A stretch of 64,000 nt of DNA from Bryobacteraceae bacterium (GTDB lineage Bacteria > Acidobacteriota > Terriglobia > Bryobacterales > Bryobacteraceae): contig JANWVY010000002.1 of NCBI GenBank assembly GCA_025056455.1, positions 544,737-608,736 on the forward strand, in the 5' to 3' direction. Below the pieces are notes generated by a model. The model had not been told where the DNA came from. It saw nothing but the letters and a program-made list of their open reading frames with translations, and made no database searches. The position numbers were made by a program, and so were the translations under genes. This document shows positions 53,650 to 63,564 of the stretch, in pieces; within the stretch, counting starts at the first letter, position 1; each line of letters opens with the position of its first letter.

Positions 53650-56217
53650 ATGAGCAACGAGATTCCAAGCACTGAAAAGCACCGCCAGTATCCGTTTCAC
53701 GAAATTGAGCCAAAGTGGCAGCGCTATTGGGAGCAACATCAAACCTACCGCACCCCTAATCCAGGAGACCCCGATTTCGACCCTTCCAAACCCAAATTCT
53801 ACGTGCTGGACATGTTTCCTTATCCAAGCGGCGAGGGCCTCCACGTCGGCCATCCAGAGGGCTACACAGCTACCGATATCGTGGCCCGCTACATGCGCAA
53901 GAAGGGCTACCAGGTACTCCATCCTATGGGCTGGGACGCTTTTGGCTTACCCGCAGAGCAATACGCCATCAAAACGGGTCAGCATCCACGAATTACGACC
54001 GAACGCAACATCCAGCGTTTTCGCCAGCAGCTCAAGCGCCTTGGCTTTTGCTATGACTGGCGTCGCGAAATTGCCACCACAGATCCAGATTATTTCAAGT
54101 GGACTCAGTGGATCTTTCTTCAGATTTATCACTCTTATTTTGATGAGAAGACGCAAAAGGCCCGGCCCATTGCAGAACTGGAAGCGCAAGGCCTATCGCG
54201 CGAGGAAATCGACGCCCGGCGCCTGGCCTACGTCGCCGAGGTGCAGGTGAACTGGTGCCCGGCCTTGGGCACCGTGCTGGCCAACGAAGAGGTTGTGGAC
54301 GGCAAGAGCGAAGTCGGCGGATTTCCCGTCGAGCGACGCCCACTCCGGCAGTGGATGCTGCGCATTACGGCTTACGCCGAGCGACTCGCCAACGAGCTGG
54401 ACGGCTTGGACTGGCCCGAAGGCATCAAACGCCACCAGCGTGAGTGGATCGGGCGATCCGAGGGCGCGGAAGTGAAGTTTCGGGTTAAGGGGAGCGGCCG
54501 CGAGCTGCTCATCTTTACAACGCGCCCCGACACGCTTTACGGGGCCACCTACATGGTGCTGGCTCCAGAGCATCCGCTGGTCGAGGAGATTACCACCTCC
54601 GAATGCCGCGCCGCGGTCGAAAACTACCGGCAGCAAGTGGCGAGCAAGTCCGATCTCGAGCGCACGGGTCTGGCTAAGGAAAAAACGGGCGTGGATACGG
54701 GCGGCAGGGCGATCAATCCGGTCAACGGCGAAGAGATTCCTATTTGGATTGCAGACTACGTGCTGATGAGCTACGGAACCGGGGCCATCATGGCCGTCCC
54801 TGCACACGATGAACGCGATTATGAGTTTGCCAAACAGTTCGGGCTTCCCATCCGGGTGGTGGTGAGACCAGCGGATGGTAGCGCGCCGCCGGAGGATGCC
54901 GCCTTCTGTGACGAAGGCATCGCCGTGGATTCTCCGATCTTTGAAGGCTTGCCCACGGCGGAAGCAAAGAAAAAGATTACGGAATGGCTGGAACAGCAAG
55001 GTCTTGGCCGCAGGAAAGTAAACTACAAGCTGCGCGACTGGTTATTCGCCCGCCAGCGCTACTGGGGCGAGCCCTTTCCCATTGTTTGGGAGCAGGGCCA
55101 GCACCGCGCTGTGCCGGAGAGCGAATTGCCCGTCTTGCCCCCCGAACTTGAGGATTTCCGGCCTACCGGTACCCCCGAGCCGCCGCTCAGCAAGGCCACC
55201 GACTGGGTGCGTTACAACGGCGCGCGCCGGGAAACCAATACCATGCCCCAGTGGGCTGGCTCCTGCTGGTACTATTTGCGTTTCATCGATCCCTGGAATC
55301 GCGACCGCTTTGTGGGCCAGGAAGCGGAGCGATACTGGATGGGCGCCAACGGCAAGCCTGGCGGCGTGGATCTCTATGTGGGTGGCACCGAGCACGCTGT
55401 CCTGCACCTGCTCTACGCACGCTTCTGGCACAAAGTGCTCTACGACCTCGGCTACGTATCCACTCCTGAACCGTTTCAAAAGCTCGTCAATCAGGGCCTC
55501 ATCCTCGGCGAAGACGGGCAGAAAATGAGCAAATCGCGTGGCAACGTCATCAACCCCGATCAAGTCATCGCCGACTATGGGGCTGATTCGCTGCGGCTGT
55601 TTGAAATGTTTATGGGCCCTCTCGAGCAGGTGAAACCCTGGAGCATGAAGGGAGTGGAGGGTGTTTACCGTTTTCTTGGACGCGTTTGGCGCCTATTCCG
55701 CGAAAACGACCGCATCCAAGATGTGGAAGCGACGCCCGCGCAGCTGAAGCTGCTGCATGAGACGCTGCGGAAGGTGGCGGCCGATATTGAATCGATGTCG
55801 TTTAACACGGCGATTTCTCAAATGATGATTTTCGTTAACGAATTTACCAGCGCCGACGTCGTACCAGTATCAGCCCTGGCAATGTTTCTGCACTGTCTCA
55901 GTCCCTTCGCGCCTCATCTTGCCGAAGAGCTCTACGAAGGGCTGCAAAGCCGGTATCCCCGCCTTCCCCCAGGCCCGGTCTCCGAGCTGCCGTTTCCGGA
56001 TTACGACCCGCGCTATCTGGTGGAAGAAGAGGTGGAGATCGTTCTTCAGGTCAATGGTAAGGTGCGAGACCGCGTGCGGGTTGGTGTCAACGCAAGCGAA
56101 GAGGAGTTAAAGTCGATCGCTTTAGGCACGGAGCGCATTCGCGAGCAAGTGGACGGAAAGCAGATCCGCAAGGTCATTATCGTCCCCAAGCGGCTTGTCA
56201 ATATTGTGGTGGGTTGA
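53650..56217 (+). CDS. leuS: Leucyl-tRNA synthetase
   Basis: Class I synthetase of 855 aa that charges tRNA-Leu. HIGH-type motif HVGH at residues 65-68 ([15 protein letters not shown]), the CP1 editing domain (about 220-420, with TTRPDTLYG), and KMSKS at 625-629. It contains the family insertion and the C-terminal domain ending in [15 protein letters not shown]. Start is ATG at 53650. It is followed 9 bp later by a propeller gene on the same strand. Confidence 0.97.
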   Translation: MSNEIPSTEKHRQYPFHEIEPKWQRYWEQHQTYRTPNPGDPDFDPSKPKFYVLDMFPYPSGEGLHVGHPEGYTATDIVARYMRKKGYQVLHPMGWDAFGLPAEQYAIKTGQHPRITTERNIQRFRQQLKRLGFCYDWRREIATTDPDYFKWTQWIFLQIYHSYFDEKTQKARPIAELEAQGLSREEIDARRLAYVAEVQVNWCPALGTVLANEEVVDGKSEVGGFPVERRPLRQWMLRITAYAERLANELDGLDWPEGIKRHQREWIGRSEGAEVKFRVKGSGRELLIFTTRPDTLYGATYMVLAPEHPLVEEITTSECRAAVENYRQQVASKSDLERTGLAKEKTGVDTGGRAINPVNGEEIPIWIADYVLMSYGTGAIMAVPAHDERDYEFAKQFGLPIRVVVRPADGSAPPEDAAFCDEGIAVDSPIFEGLPTAEAKKKITEWLEQQGLGRRKVNYKLRDWLFARQRYWGEPFPIVWEQGQHRAVPESELPVLPPELEDFRPTGTPEPPLSKATDWVRYNGARRETNTMPQWAGSCWYYLRFIDPWNRDRFVGQEAERYWMGANGKPGGVDLYVGGTEHAVLHLLYARFWHKVLYDLGYVSTPEPFQKLVNQGLILGEDGQKMSKSRGNVINPDQVIADYGADSLRLFEMFMGPLEQVKPWSMKGVEGVYRFLGRVWRLFRENDRIQDVEATPAQLKLLHETLRKVAADIESMSFNTAISQMMIFVNEFTSADVVPVSALAMFLHCLSPFAPHLAEELYEGLQSRYPRLPPGPVSELPFPDYDPRYLVEEEVEIVLQVNGKVRDRVRVGVNASEEELKSIALGTERIREQVDGKQIRKVIIVPKRLVNIVVG

Positions 56218-56226
56218 AGGCGAAAA

Positions 56227-57342
56227 GTGCGCAGTAACGGATCCAGGATGATGCGCCGCGCTTTCCTGTTCGGGGGCCTTGCGGCGCGCGGGTTCGGCGA
56301 GCGGGGCCGTGTGCTGCCCTGGGAAGGGCGGCAGTACTTGGATCCAGCAACCGAATTTCCAGTCGAGCTACTCACTAATCCTGCCTACCCCAGCCATTTG
56401 CCCTACCCCTACGCCCGGGCCATTGGCAAGCGCGGTTTGTTCTTTGTGCTCGCCTCCGATCGTGGCGGCGGCATGCAAGCCTATCGCTACGAGCTGCGCA
56501 CGGGACAAATGAAGCAGCTCACCGAAATCCGCGATTTGCACCCGCGGTCGCTCAACATCTTGCCCGATGACCGTACGTTTTGCTTTCTGGCCGGCAAATC
56601 CTTGTGGCTAGCGCCCTTCAGCAGCTTGCGGGAACGCGAAGTGTACCGCATTCCAGAGGGCTGGGAACTGGGCGAGGGTTTGTCCGTGTCCGTGGATGGG
56701 GTCTCGTGCGTGCTGGTGGAACGCCAGAACCAGCGCCATCGCCTCCGGCTGGTCAGTATTGCGCGAAGTACGGCCTCCACGCTTGTGGAAGCTGACGAGC
56801 CCATCCGCCACCCCCAACCGCGACCCCGCCGGGCGAGCGTTCTCTATCAACACGGCGACTCGCTCCACCTGGTGAACTACGACGGCACACACAACATCCG
56901 TCTCTGCGACATTAACTCATCACCTGGCGCGGCGCAATGGTCGCCAGACGGCCGTGTGGTCTTCTACCTTTCCGCCAAAGAGAAATTGATCACGCTGCGC
57001 GAGTGCGCTCCAGATACCATGCAGGACAAACTAATTGCCCCGACCAGCCAGTTTCGCAGCTTCGCTCGAAATGCGGACGCCAGCGTTTTTGTGGGCGCGG
57101 GCGGAAGTGTGGCCGCGCCCTACATTCTCGTCCTGGTGCGCGCTGTGCGCCGCGAGCTCACACTGTGCGAACACAAAGCCTCTGACCCTTCCGCCGTTGC
57201 CCCGATTTTCTCTCCGACAAGCCAGCGTATCTATTTCGAGAGCGACCGACACGGCAAAGCCGCAATCCACTCGGTCGTGCTCGACAAATTTCTCGAGAAG
57301 ACGGAAGAGGAAGACGAGAGGGCCAAATCGGGCGACCGCTAG
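56227..57342 (+). CDS. TolB-like beta-propeller protein
   Basis: About 370 aa with repeating WSPDGR/FSPTSQR-type blade motifs (for example AQWSPDGRVVFYLSA and PIFSPTSQRIYFESDRHGK), so a WD40/TolB-like six- to seven-bladed propeller. It shows a distant likeness to the oligogalacturonate-lyase-type propeller at 32519-33760, but without the CHEGPWH motif. A short Arg-rich hydrophobic N-terminus (MMRRAFLFGGLAARG) may be an export signal, with start at ATG 56248 or 56251; the GTG at 56227 is less likely. It directly follows leuS. Function unknown. Confidence 0.7.
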   Translation: MRSNGSRMMRRAFLFGGLAARGFGERGRVLPWEGRQYLDPATEFPVELLTNPAYPSHLPYPYARAIGKRGLFFVLASDRGGGMQAYRYELRTGQMKQLTEIRDLHPRSLNILPDDRTFCFLAGKSLWLAPFSSLREREVYRIPEGWELGEGLSVSVDGVSCVLVERQNQRHRLRLVSIARSTASTLVEADEPIRHPQPRPRRASVLYQHGDSLHLVNYDGTHNIRLCDINSSPGAAQWSPDGRVVFYLSAKEKLITLRECAPDTMQDKLIAPTSQFRSFARNADASVFVGAGGSVAAPYILVLVRAVRRELTLCEHKASDPSAVAPIFSPTSQRIYFESDRHGKAAIHSVVLDKFLEKTEEEDERAKSGDR

Positions 57343-57344
57343 CC

Positions 57345-58418
57345 CTAGGTCAGGGGAGCGGTGGAAGTTTCGGAAACACGCGGCGAGCGCAAGAGTTCCA
57401 CCAAGGAAATAGTGACCGAAAGGACGGCCGGACCAATAAAAAGACCCATCACGCCAAAGGCGTTGGCGCCCCCAAGCAAGGCGAAAAAGACCAGCAACGG
57501 GTGGAGATTAACATGTCCGCTGATCACATAAGGGCGGATGAAATTGTCCGCCATGCCCACAACTCCGGCGCTGAAAGCAACCAGAATCGCCGCCTTGGCG
57601 TACTGGCCGACCGAGAGCAAGTAGATCGCGGCGGGCACCCATACCAGCGGCGGACCGAGTAGTGGGATCATCGAACACAATCCCGCCACCAGACCCCACA
57701 GCAGGGGTGAAGGTAAACCGAGAAGCGCAAAAATCAAAGCAATTAAACCTCCCTGCACCAGCGCAACCGCTAGAATCCCGTACATGTTTGCAATCACCGT
57801 GCGTCCAATTTCGGTAAAGAGACGCTCGGTTTGCTGGCGGTCGAGAGGCAGAACCTCGGAGGCGTGCTGCCGAATGGCATGGCCATCGCGCAGCAGAAAG
57901 AACAGTGTGAATAGCGTGACCACGGAATCGAGCAGAAAACCGGCGACATTGCCTAGCGCGCCCCGTACGATTCGCAACAGCGTGGCGCTGGCGGCATCCA
58001 ACCAACCAAGAACTGCGGTCTTGAGAGAAAATTCGGGGCTCGCAGTCTCAATGCCGAAATAAGCGAGCGGCCTCTCCAGCCGGTGCAAAATCCACATCTC
58101 CCACCCACCGTCCGCCGCGCTCTTGCTGGCCAATGAGGAATACAGGACCCGGATTTCACCAACGAGCGCTCCGCCTAGCCACAGCGCTGGGACCACAATC
58201 AGGATCACCACCGCGAGCACAGACAAGCCGGCGGCCCAGGAGGGATTCCGCACCCGGGCCAAAATCGCTTGATGCAAAGGCTGAAAGAGAATCGCCAGCG
58301 CAATGGCCGCAATAATGGCGTAGAGAAACGGGCGAATAATCGTGTAGCACAGATAGAGCGCCAGAAACGCAAGCAGCGCCAGCGACGCCTGCTGGATCCG
58401 TTTTTGAGCGGAATTCAT
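57345..58418 (-). CDS. AI-2E-family (PerM-like) membrane protein
   Basis: 357 aa with about eight transmembrane segments; the central GLPSPLLWGLVAGLCSMIPLLGPPLVWVP and LHPLLVFFALLGG segments are typical. The family exports small molecules, or acts as a sodium-proton antiporter or autoinducer-2 permease in some members; which applies here is not known. It converges with the propeller gene; the stops are 2 bp apart. Confidence 0.88.
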   Translation of the reverse strand: MNSAQKRIQQASLALLAFLALYLCYTIIRPFLYAIIAAIALAILFQPLHQAILARVRNPSWAAGLSVLAVVILIVVPALWLGGALVGEIRVLYSSLASKSAADGGWEMWILHRLERPLAYFGIETASPEFSLKTAVLGWLDAASATLLRIVRGALGNVAGFLLDSVVTLFTLFFLLRDGHAIRQHASEVLPLDRQQTERLFTEIGRTVIANMYGILAVALVQGGLIALIFALLGLPSPLLWGLVAGLCSMIPLLGPPLVWVPAAIYLLSVGQYAKAAILVAFSAGVVGMADNFIRPYVISGHVNLHPLLVFFALLGGANAFGVMGLFIGPAVLSVTISLVELLRSPRVSETSTAPLT

Positions 58419-58491
58419 TCAGTGAAAGTCTAGCGCGGAGCACGCCGTTCACAAATCCGTCACTTGCTTATGGAACAATAGGCCTTCCGCT

Positions 58492-59544
58492 ATGAAGATC
58501 TTTCTCTTATTCGGAGTCCTTCTCACTTGGTCGAATTCGGCCTGGGCGGAGCGAAGGGCCAAGAATGTCATCCTTTTACTGGCAGACGCGGGTGGGATAC
58601 CGACGCTGCACGCGGCAAGCGTTCACGGCTACAAAGCCACGCGGAAGCTCTTCGTGCAGTCGATGCCGTATCTCGGTCTATCGGACACTTCCACCGCCTC
58701 GCAGTGGGTTTCCGATTCCGCAGCCGGAATGACCGCGATCGTCACGGGCGTCAAGACGCATAACGGCGTTCTTTCTCAGGATGCAACCGCGGTTCGAGGG
58801 AAATCCGACGGTGTGCCGCTGAAGACCATCTTGGAGTACGCCGAGGAGCGCGGGCTTTCCACTGGCATCATCACGAGCCAGCCCTTTTTTGACGCCACCC
58901 CAGCGGCCTGCTACGCCCAGGTCAACGACCGGCGAGCGACGGCCAAAATTCTGGAACAGTTCCTCAAACCGCGATTCGGTGACGGCGTGGATATCCTGGT
59001 GGGTGCCGGACGGAAACAAGCGCTGGCAGCAGTCCCCGATTTCCTTGACCGCGCCCGGCAAAAGTACACCTTGGCGGACTCACCTACCTCGCTCGGCGAT
59101 CAAAAGCGGGTCCTAGCGATTGTCGACGGGCCTTTTGAACTCTCCGGCGTGCTACAGCGCACCATCGACCTTCTCTCCAAGAACCGTAAAGGCTATTTTC
59201 TGATGGTGGAATGGGATGCGCACACGGACCAGATCCGAGCCGGGCTGGACCGCTTGCTCGAATTTGACCGCGCCATCCGCCAGACGGCTCAACGCCCGGA
59301 CATGAAGGATACTCTATTGCTGTTTACAGCGGATCATTCGTTTGACCTGCGAGTGGTCGGTGGTCTCAAAAAAGATGATCTGCTGTCGACTCCAGGGGCG
59401 ATCAAGGTGGATGGCAGTCATTCGGGGGAAGAGGTTCTAGTTGCTGCACAAGGACCCGGAGCGAGCCAAGTCCGGGGGTATTTAGATAATACAGACCTTT
59501 TCCGCATCATGATGAAAGCGTTTGGATGGCGGGTTGGGCCGTAG
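58492..59544 (+). CDS. Periplasmic alkaline phosphatase
   Basis: Signal peptide (MKIFLLFGVLLTWSNSAWA) and alkaline-phosphatase fold of 350 aa, shorter than E. coli PhoA (about 450 mature). Asp32 (LLLADAGG), the nucleophile Ser76 (VSDSAAGMTAIVTG), Asp281-His282 (TADHSF) and His310 (DGSHSGEEV) are seen. The Glu-Asp-His zinc/magnesium cluster is compressed to VEWDAHTD (240, 242, 244), with tighter spacing than in classical enzymes. Expected to release phosphate from esters. No Pho box was searched successfully. Confidence 0.85.
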   Translation: MKIFLLFGVLLTWSNSAWAERRAKNVILLLADAGGIPTLHAASVHGYKATRKLFVQSMPYLGLSDTSTASQWVSDSAAGMTAIVTGVKTHNGVLSQDATAVRGKSDGVPLKTILEYAEERGLSTGIITSQPFFDATPAACYAQVNDRRATAKILEQFLKPRFGDGVDILVGAGRKQALAAVPDFLDRARQKYTLADSPTSLGDQKRVLAIVDGPFELSGVLQRTIDLLSKNRKGYFLMVEWDAHTDQIRAGLDRLLEFDRAIRQTAQRPDMKDTLLLFTADHSFDLRVVGGLKKDDLLSTPGAIKVDGSHSGEEVLVAAQGPGASQVRGYLDNTDLFRIMMKAFGWRVGP

Positions 59545-59635
59545 GAATGTCCGCCCAAAAACGGGATTGAGATCGAAACCTTCGTAGCTGCTCACACGCC
59601 TTTCCTAGGCGAGGAATTTTCCTAACCATCCTGGT

Positions 59636-59665
59636 TTGACGGCCTGAACCTGCGAATCGTATTCT
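59636..59665 (+). promoter_or_regulatory. Candidate sigma70-type promoter of the PQQ-like gene pair
   Basis: TTGACG (59636-59641), 18-bp spacer, TATTCT (59660-59665). It ends 32 bp before the ATG at 59698 and would leave a leader of about 25 nt containing AAAAGG as the ribosome binding site. Confidence 0.4.
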
Positions 59666-59697
59666 TGGGATAGCCTTCAAACCCGCAACAAAAGGTC

Positions 59698-61920
59698 ATG
59701 CCAAGCCGTTATCTATTCGTTTCGATCCTTGCCGCGAACCTGATGATCGCCGATGATTGGACCGATTATCGCGGCCCCCAGAGAAATGGCGTTTCCATGG
59801 AGAAGAACCTGCCGTCTTCCTGGTCGCCGCAAGGTGAAAACCTTGCATGGAAGGCGCCATACGGTGGTCGTTCTGCACCCGTCATCCACGGCAACCGGCT
59901 CTACATCTTTAACACGGTGGGAAAGGGGGCCACGCTGCAAGAGCGATTGGTGTGTTTAAACGCCGATACGGGCGCGCTTCTCTGGGAGCACCGGATGAAT
60001 GTCTATCTGAGCGACGTACCGCCGCACCGGGCCGCGTGGTCTTCGCCAGCAGTAGACCCAGAAACAGGGAACGTTTACGTGTTTGGGGTGCATGGCGCCT
60101 TGGTGGCCGTGAACCGGTTGGGTAAGGTCGTTTGGCAGAAGTCGCTCGTCGAAGAGCAGGGCTTGATCACTACGCACGGAGGCCGCACTGTGTCCCCGGT
60201 TGTGTATCAGAATCTGGTGATTGTCAGCGGAATCTCCAACGGCTGGGGCGACCACGCACGCGCGGCTCATCGCTTCTTTGCATTTGACAAGCGCACCGGC
60301 GAGTTGGTGTGGATCTCCACGCCTGGCGGTCGGCCCTACGACACCACGTACTCGCCTCCTGTGATAGCAGAAGTCGAGGGTACGAAGTTGCTGATTTCAG
60401 GCGGTGGAGACGGCGCCGTTCACGCCATCCAGCCCTTGACCGGCGAGCCCGTGTGGAAATTTGAAATGAGCAAGCGAGGCATCAACACAGGCGTAGTCGT
60501 CCTCGGAAACTACGCCATCGTTAGCCATAGCGAAGAGAATCTGGATACCAGCGAAATGGGTTTGCTGGCTTCCATCCACGCCAATCGCAAAGGCACGTTG
60601 GGCCCTGCCGATGTAAGATGGGCCATCAAGGGTTTTCAAGGTGGTTTCTCCTCTCCCATCATGGATGGTGATCGGGTCTTTCAGATCGACAACGGCGCGA
60701 ACCTGTATGCTTTTGACTTCCATACAGGCCGCCAGCTTTGGAAGCAGAACCTGGGCACGATTCAAAAGGCTTCTCCGGTGTGGGCCGACGGCAAGATTTA
60801 TGTTGGCACGGAAAATGGCAAATTTTTCATTCTCCGGCCACACCAGGATCGTTGCGAGATCGTAGATGCCGATGAACTGGGCGCGGCTGGCAAAGAGCAA
60901 ATTATCGCCTCGGCCGCCGTGGCGCGTGGTCGCATCTATTTTGTATCCACGGAGGCCGTTTATGCCATTGGGAAAAAGGGACCCGGCACACCACCTCCTC
61001 CTTACCGGCCGGAACCAGTGCCGATTTTAACTTCCGAAAACCCGTTTACGCACGTCCAAGTGGTCCCCGCCGAACTGATTCTCCGGCCGGGCCAATCCGT
61101 CACTTTCCAGGTGCGCATGTTCGACCAGCGGGGCCGCTTTATGCAGGTGGCGGAAGCGGTCACCTGGACCATGGAAGGGCTGAAAGGGACCATGTCCGGC
61201 AACACGTTTACAGCGCCAAAGGATGCCACCCCGCAAGCTGGCTTGCTGAAGGCTACGGTGTCCCACATCCCTGGGGTCGCCCGGATTCGGATCATCCCAC
61301 CCATGCCTGTGTCCGAAGACTTCGAAGGAATCGCCCCTGGTCAGGTGCCGCGACACTGGACCAACACGTTGGGTAAGTATGTGGTCCGGGAGATGAATGG
61401 AAAGAAAGTATTAGTGAAACTCGCTGACAACGCGTTCACCAAGCGCGCCCGGTCCTTTGTTGCACCCGCAGACTGGAAAAACTACACCGTGGAATGCGAC
61501 ATCAGCGCCACAGAAAGAAGGCGGCAGATGGGAGACGCCGGAATCGTAGCCCAGCGCTATCAACTCGCGCTTTTTGGCAACCACCAGCGCTTGGAGCTGC
61601 AAAGCTGGCAGCCGGAAACCGAGCGTACGGTCTCCATTCCCTTTCCCTGGCAGAAAGATACCTGGTACCGGCTCAAACTCCGTGTCGATACCCTGCCCGA
61701 CGGTAAAGTGCGGGCGCAGGGCAAGGCCTGGCCCGTGAACGAACCTGAACCCGAGCAGTGGTTGATTGAAAAGATTGATCCGCTCGGCAACCGCGAGGGC
61801 GCGCCCGGCATCTATGCAGATGCGCCGTTTGAAATTTTCTTCGACAATTTTAAGGTCACCCCGAATATGAACGGGACGCAGACAAGATCCACGCTTCCCA
61901 AAAAGGTAGCCAGCAAATGA
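59698..61920 (+). CDS. Secreted PQQ-like beta-propeller with C-terminal LamG-like domain
   Basis: 740 aa. After a short signal (about residues 1-20) comes a PQQ-binding-like eight-bladed propeller (about 20-430) with blade motifs such as GALLWEHRMN and SSPAVDPETGNVYV. A Big/Ig-like domain follows (about 450-540; PAELILRPGQSVTFQVRMFD) and then a LamG/3-keto-disaccharide-hydrolase-like beta-sandwich (about 545-735; EDFEGIAPGQVPRHW). No quinoprotein dehydrogenase catalytic residues were seen, so it may be a binding or scaffold protein. Its stop overlaps the start of the next propeller gene by 4 bp, so the two are translationally coupled. Confidence 0.8.
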   Translation: MPSRYLFVSILAANLMIADDWTDYRGPQRNGVSMEKNLPSSWSPQGENLAWKAPYGGRSAPVIHGNRLYIFNTVGKGATLQERLVCLNADTGALLWEHRMNVYLSDVPPHRAAWSSPAVDPETGNVYVFGVHGALVAVNRLGKVVWQKSLVEEQGLITTHGGRTVSPVVYQNLVIVSGISNGWGDHARAAHRFFAFDKRTGELVWISTPGGRPYDTTYSPPVIAEVEGTKLLISGGGDGAVHAIQPLTGEPVWKFEMSKRGINTGVVVLGNYAIVSHSEENLDTSEMGLLASIHANRKGTLGPADVRWAIKGFQGGFSSPIMDGDRVFQIDNGANLYAFDFHTGRQLWKQNLGTIQKASPVWADGKIYVGTENGKFFILRPHQDRCEIVDADELGAAGKEQIIASAAVARGRIYFVSTEAVYAIGKKGPGTPPPPYRPEPVPILTSENPFTHVQVVPAELILRPGQSVTFQVRMFDQRGRFMQVAEAVTWTMEGLKGTMSGNTFTAPKDATPQAGLLKATVSHIPGVARIRIIPPMPVSEDFEGIAPGQVPRHWTNTLGKYVVREMNGKKVLVKLADNAFTKRARSFVAPADWKNYTVECDISATERRRQMGDAGIVAQRYQLALFGNHQRLELQSWQPETERTVSIPFPWQKDTWYRLKLRVDTLPDGKVRAQGKAWPVNEPEPEQWLIEKIDPLGNREGAPGIYADAPFEIFFDNFKVTPNMNGTQTRSTLPKKVASK

Positions 61921-63422
61921 AACTCCCAACTCGCAAGCTGTTTTGGAAGGCGACGGCGGGATTGTTAGCCGTTACGCTTTATCTCGGGCCGCACTATGAA
62001 ACTGTGCTTGCCTCGGATCCCGGCACCGGCGACTGGCCCATGTGGGGAGGAACGCCCGATCGCAACATGGTGTCTAACGCCAAAGGCATCGTCACCAGGT
62101 GGGACGTCGCGAAAAAAGAAAATGTGAAGTGGGTGGCGGCCCTCGGTTCGCAAACCTACGGGAATCCGGTCGTGGCCGGCGGGCAAGTCTACGTCGGAAC
62201 CAATAATGAAGGGCTCCGCGATCCCAAACAAGGTGGAGACCGCGGTGTGCTCATGGCTTTCCGCGAATCGGACGGCGAATTCCTCTGGCAGCACACCAAC
62301 GAGAAGCTGCCGGCCGGTCGGGTGAATGACTGGCCATTTCAGGGCGTCTGCTCTTCGCCGCTGGTCGAGGGCGAGATTCTCTATTACGTTAGCAATCGCT
62401 GCGAGGTGGTAGCGCTCGACACCAAGGGTTTTTATGATGGCGAAAACGATGGTCCGGTCAAAGATGAAAAATTCACCGGCCCAAAGGATGCGGATGTCCT
62501 CTGGAAGTTCGACATGATGGAGGAAGTCGGCTCATTCCCTCACAACATGTCGAATTCCTCGCCCGTGAGCTACGGTGACCTCATCTTCGTCTCCACCTCC
62601 AACGGCCAGGATGAAAGCCACGTGAACGTGCCCTCGCCCAAGGCCCCTTCTATCATCGCCCTGAACAAGAAAACGGGCAAGCTGGTTTGGGAAGATAACT
62701 CGGTGGGCGACCGCATCTTGCACGGGCAATGGTCCTCTCCGGCGGTGGGCAAAATTGGCGACGTCGTTCAGGTGGTCTCGGCTCAAGGTGACGGCTGGGT
62801 GAGAGGATACGAAGCTTTAACAGGAAAGAAACTGTGGGAATTTGACACCAATCCCAAGGATTCGGTCTGGCCCAAAACCCGCAACGAGACCATTAGCACG
62901 CCAGTCATTTATGAAGGGCTCGTTTACGTCGCCAACGGCCAGGATCCTGAGCATGGCGAAGGCGTGGGTCATCTTTACGCCATCGACGGCACCAAGCGCG
63001 GCGACATCACGCAAACGGGCCAAGTCTGGCACTATGGCGAAATTCGCCGTTCCATTTCCACAGGGGCCGTCTACAAGGGTTTGGTGTTTTACGCCGACTT
63101 TAGCGGCTTTCTCCACTGCTTAGACGCCAAAACAGGAAAGCTGTATTGGAAGCATGATATGCTCGCGGCGGTGTGGGGCTCGCCCATGGTCATTGACGGC
63201 AAGGTGTACCTCGGCGACGAGGACGGTGACGTCGTCATCCTGGAAGCGTCGACTACGAAGAAACTGATCGCGGAGATGAATATGGGCAGCTCCGTCTACT
63301 GCACTCCAGTCGCGGCCAATGGCACTTTATTCATCGCCAACCGCAATCAACTCTACGCGCTCGCCGAGACTAAAAAGCCTTCGGCTTGGCGCGTCTTCGA
63401 GCTATTGTTGGCGCGGCGCTAA
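61917..63422 (+). CDS. Secreted PQQ-like beta-propeller protein
   Basis: 501 aa: an N-terminal signal anchor (about residues 7-27) and a propeller of about eight PQQ-like blades (for example SSPAVGKIGDVVQVVSAQGD, GKLVWEDN, VWGSPMVIDGKVYLGDEDGD). It is not fused to a dehydrogenase domain and lacks a c-haem motif. Overlap ATGA with the gene before it means both products are made together; the pair looks like divergent relatives. Periplasmic location is inferred. Function unknown; it could act in complex with its partner on a polymer or as an assembly scaffold. Confidence 0.8.
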   Translation: MKLPTRKLFWKATAGLLAVTLYLGPHYETVLASDPGTGDWPMWGGTPDRNMVSNAKGIVTRWDVAKKENVKWVAALGSQTYGNPVVAGGQVYVGTNNEGLRDPKQGGDRGVLMAFRESDGEFLWQHTNEKLPAGRVNDWPFQGVCSSPLVEGEILYYVSNRCEVVALDTKGFYDGENDGPVKDEKFTGPKDADVLWKFDMMEEVGSFPHNMSNSSPVSYGDLIFVSTSNGQDESHVNVPSPKAPSIIALNKKTGKLVWEDNSVGDRILHGQWSSPAVGKIGDVVQVVSAQGDGWVRGYEALTGKKLWEFDTNPKDSVWPKTRNETISTPVIYEGLVYVANGQDPEHGEGVGHLYAIDGTKRGDITQTGQVWHYGEIRRSISTGAVYKGLVFYADFSGFLHCLDAKTGKLYWKHDMLAAVWGSPMVIDGKVYLGDEDGDVVILEASTTKKLIAEMNMGSSVYCTPVAANGTLFIANRNQLYALAETKKPSAWRVFELLLARR

Positions 63423-63564
63423 GACCTCAACCTCGATCTCTAGCGTCGACGCTGCCAGCCGTCTCGATAGAGCGAAAAACGGGTCGCGCAAGCCTGCCCC
63501 AGGGATTCAAGAGCCGTCCACTGGAGCCATCTGCGCTTTGCAACCGTAGCGGTACTGTTCCGCA

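Noticed and set aside
54193-54999. 268-codon frame on the minus strand
   Set aside because: Antisense within leuS, whose editing domain is intact there.
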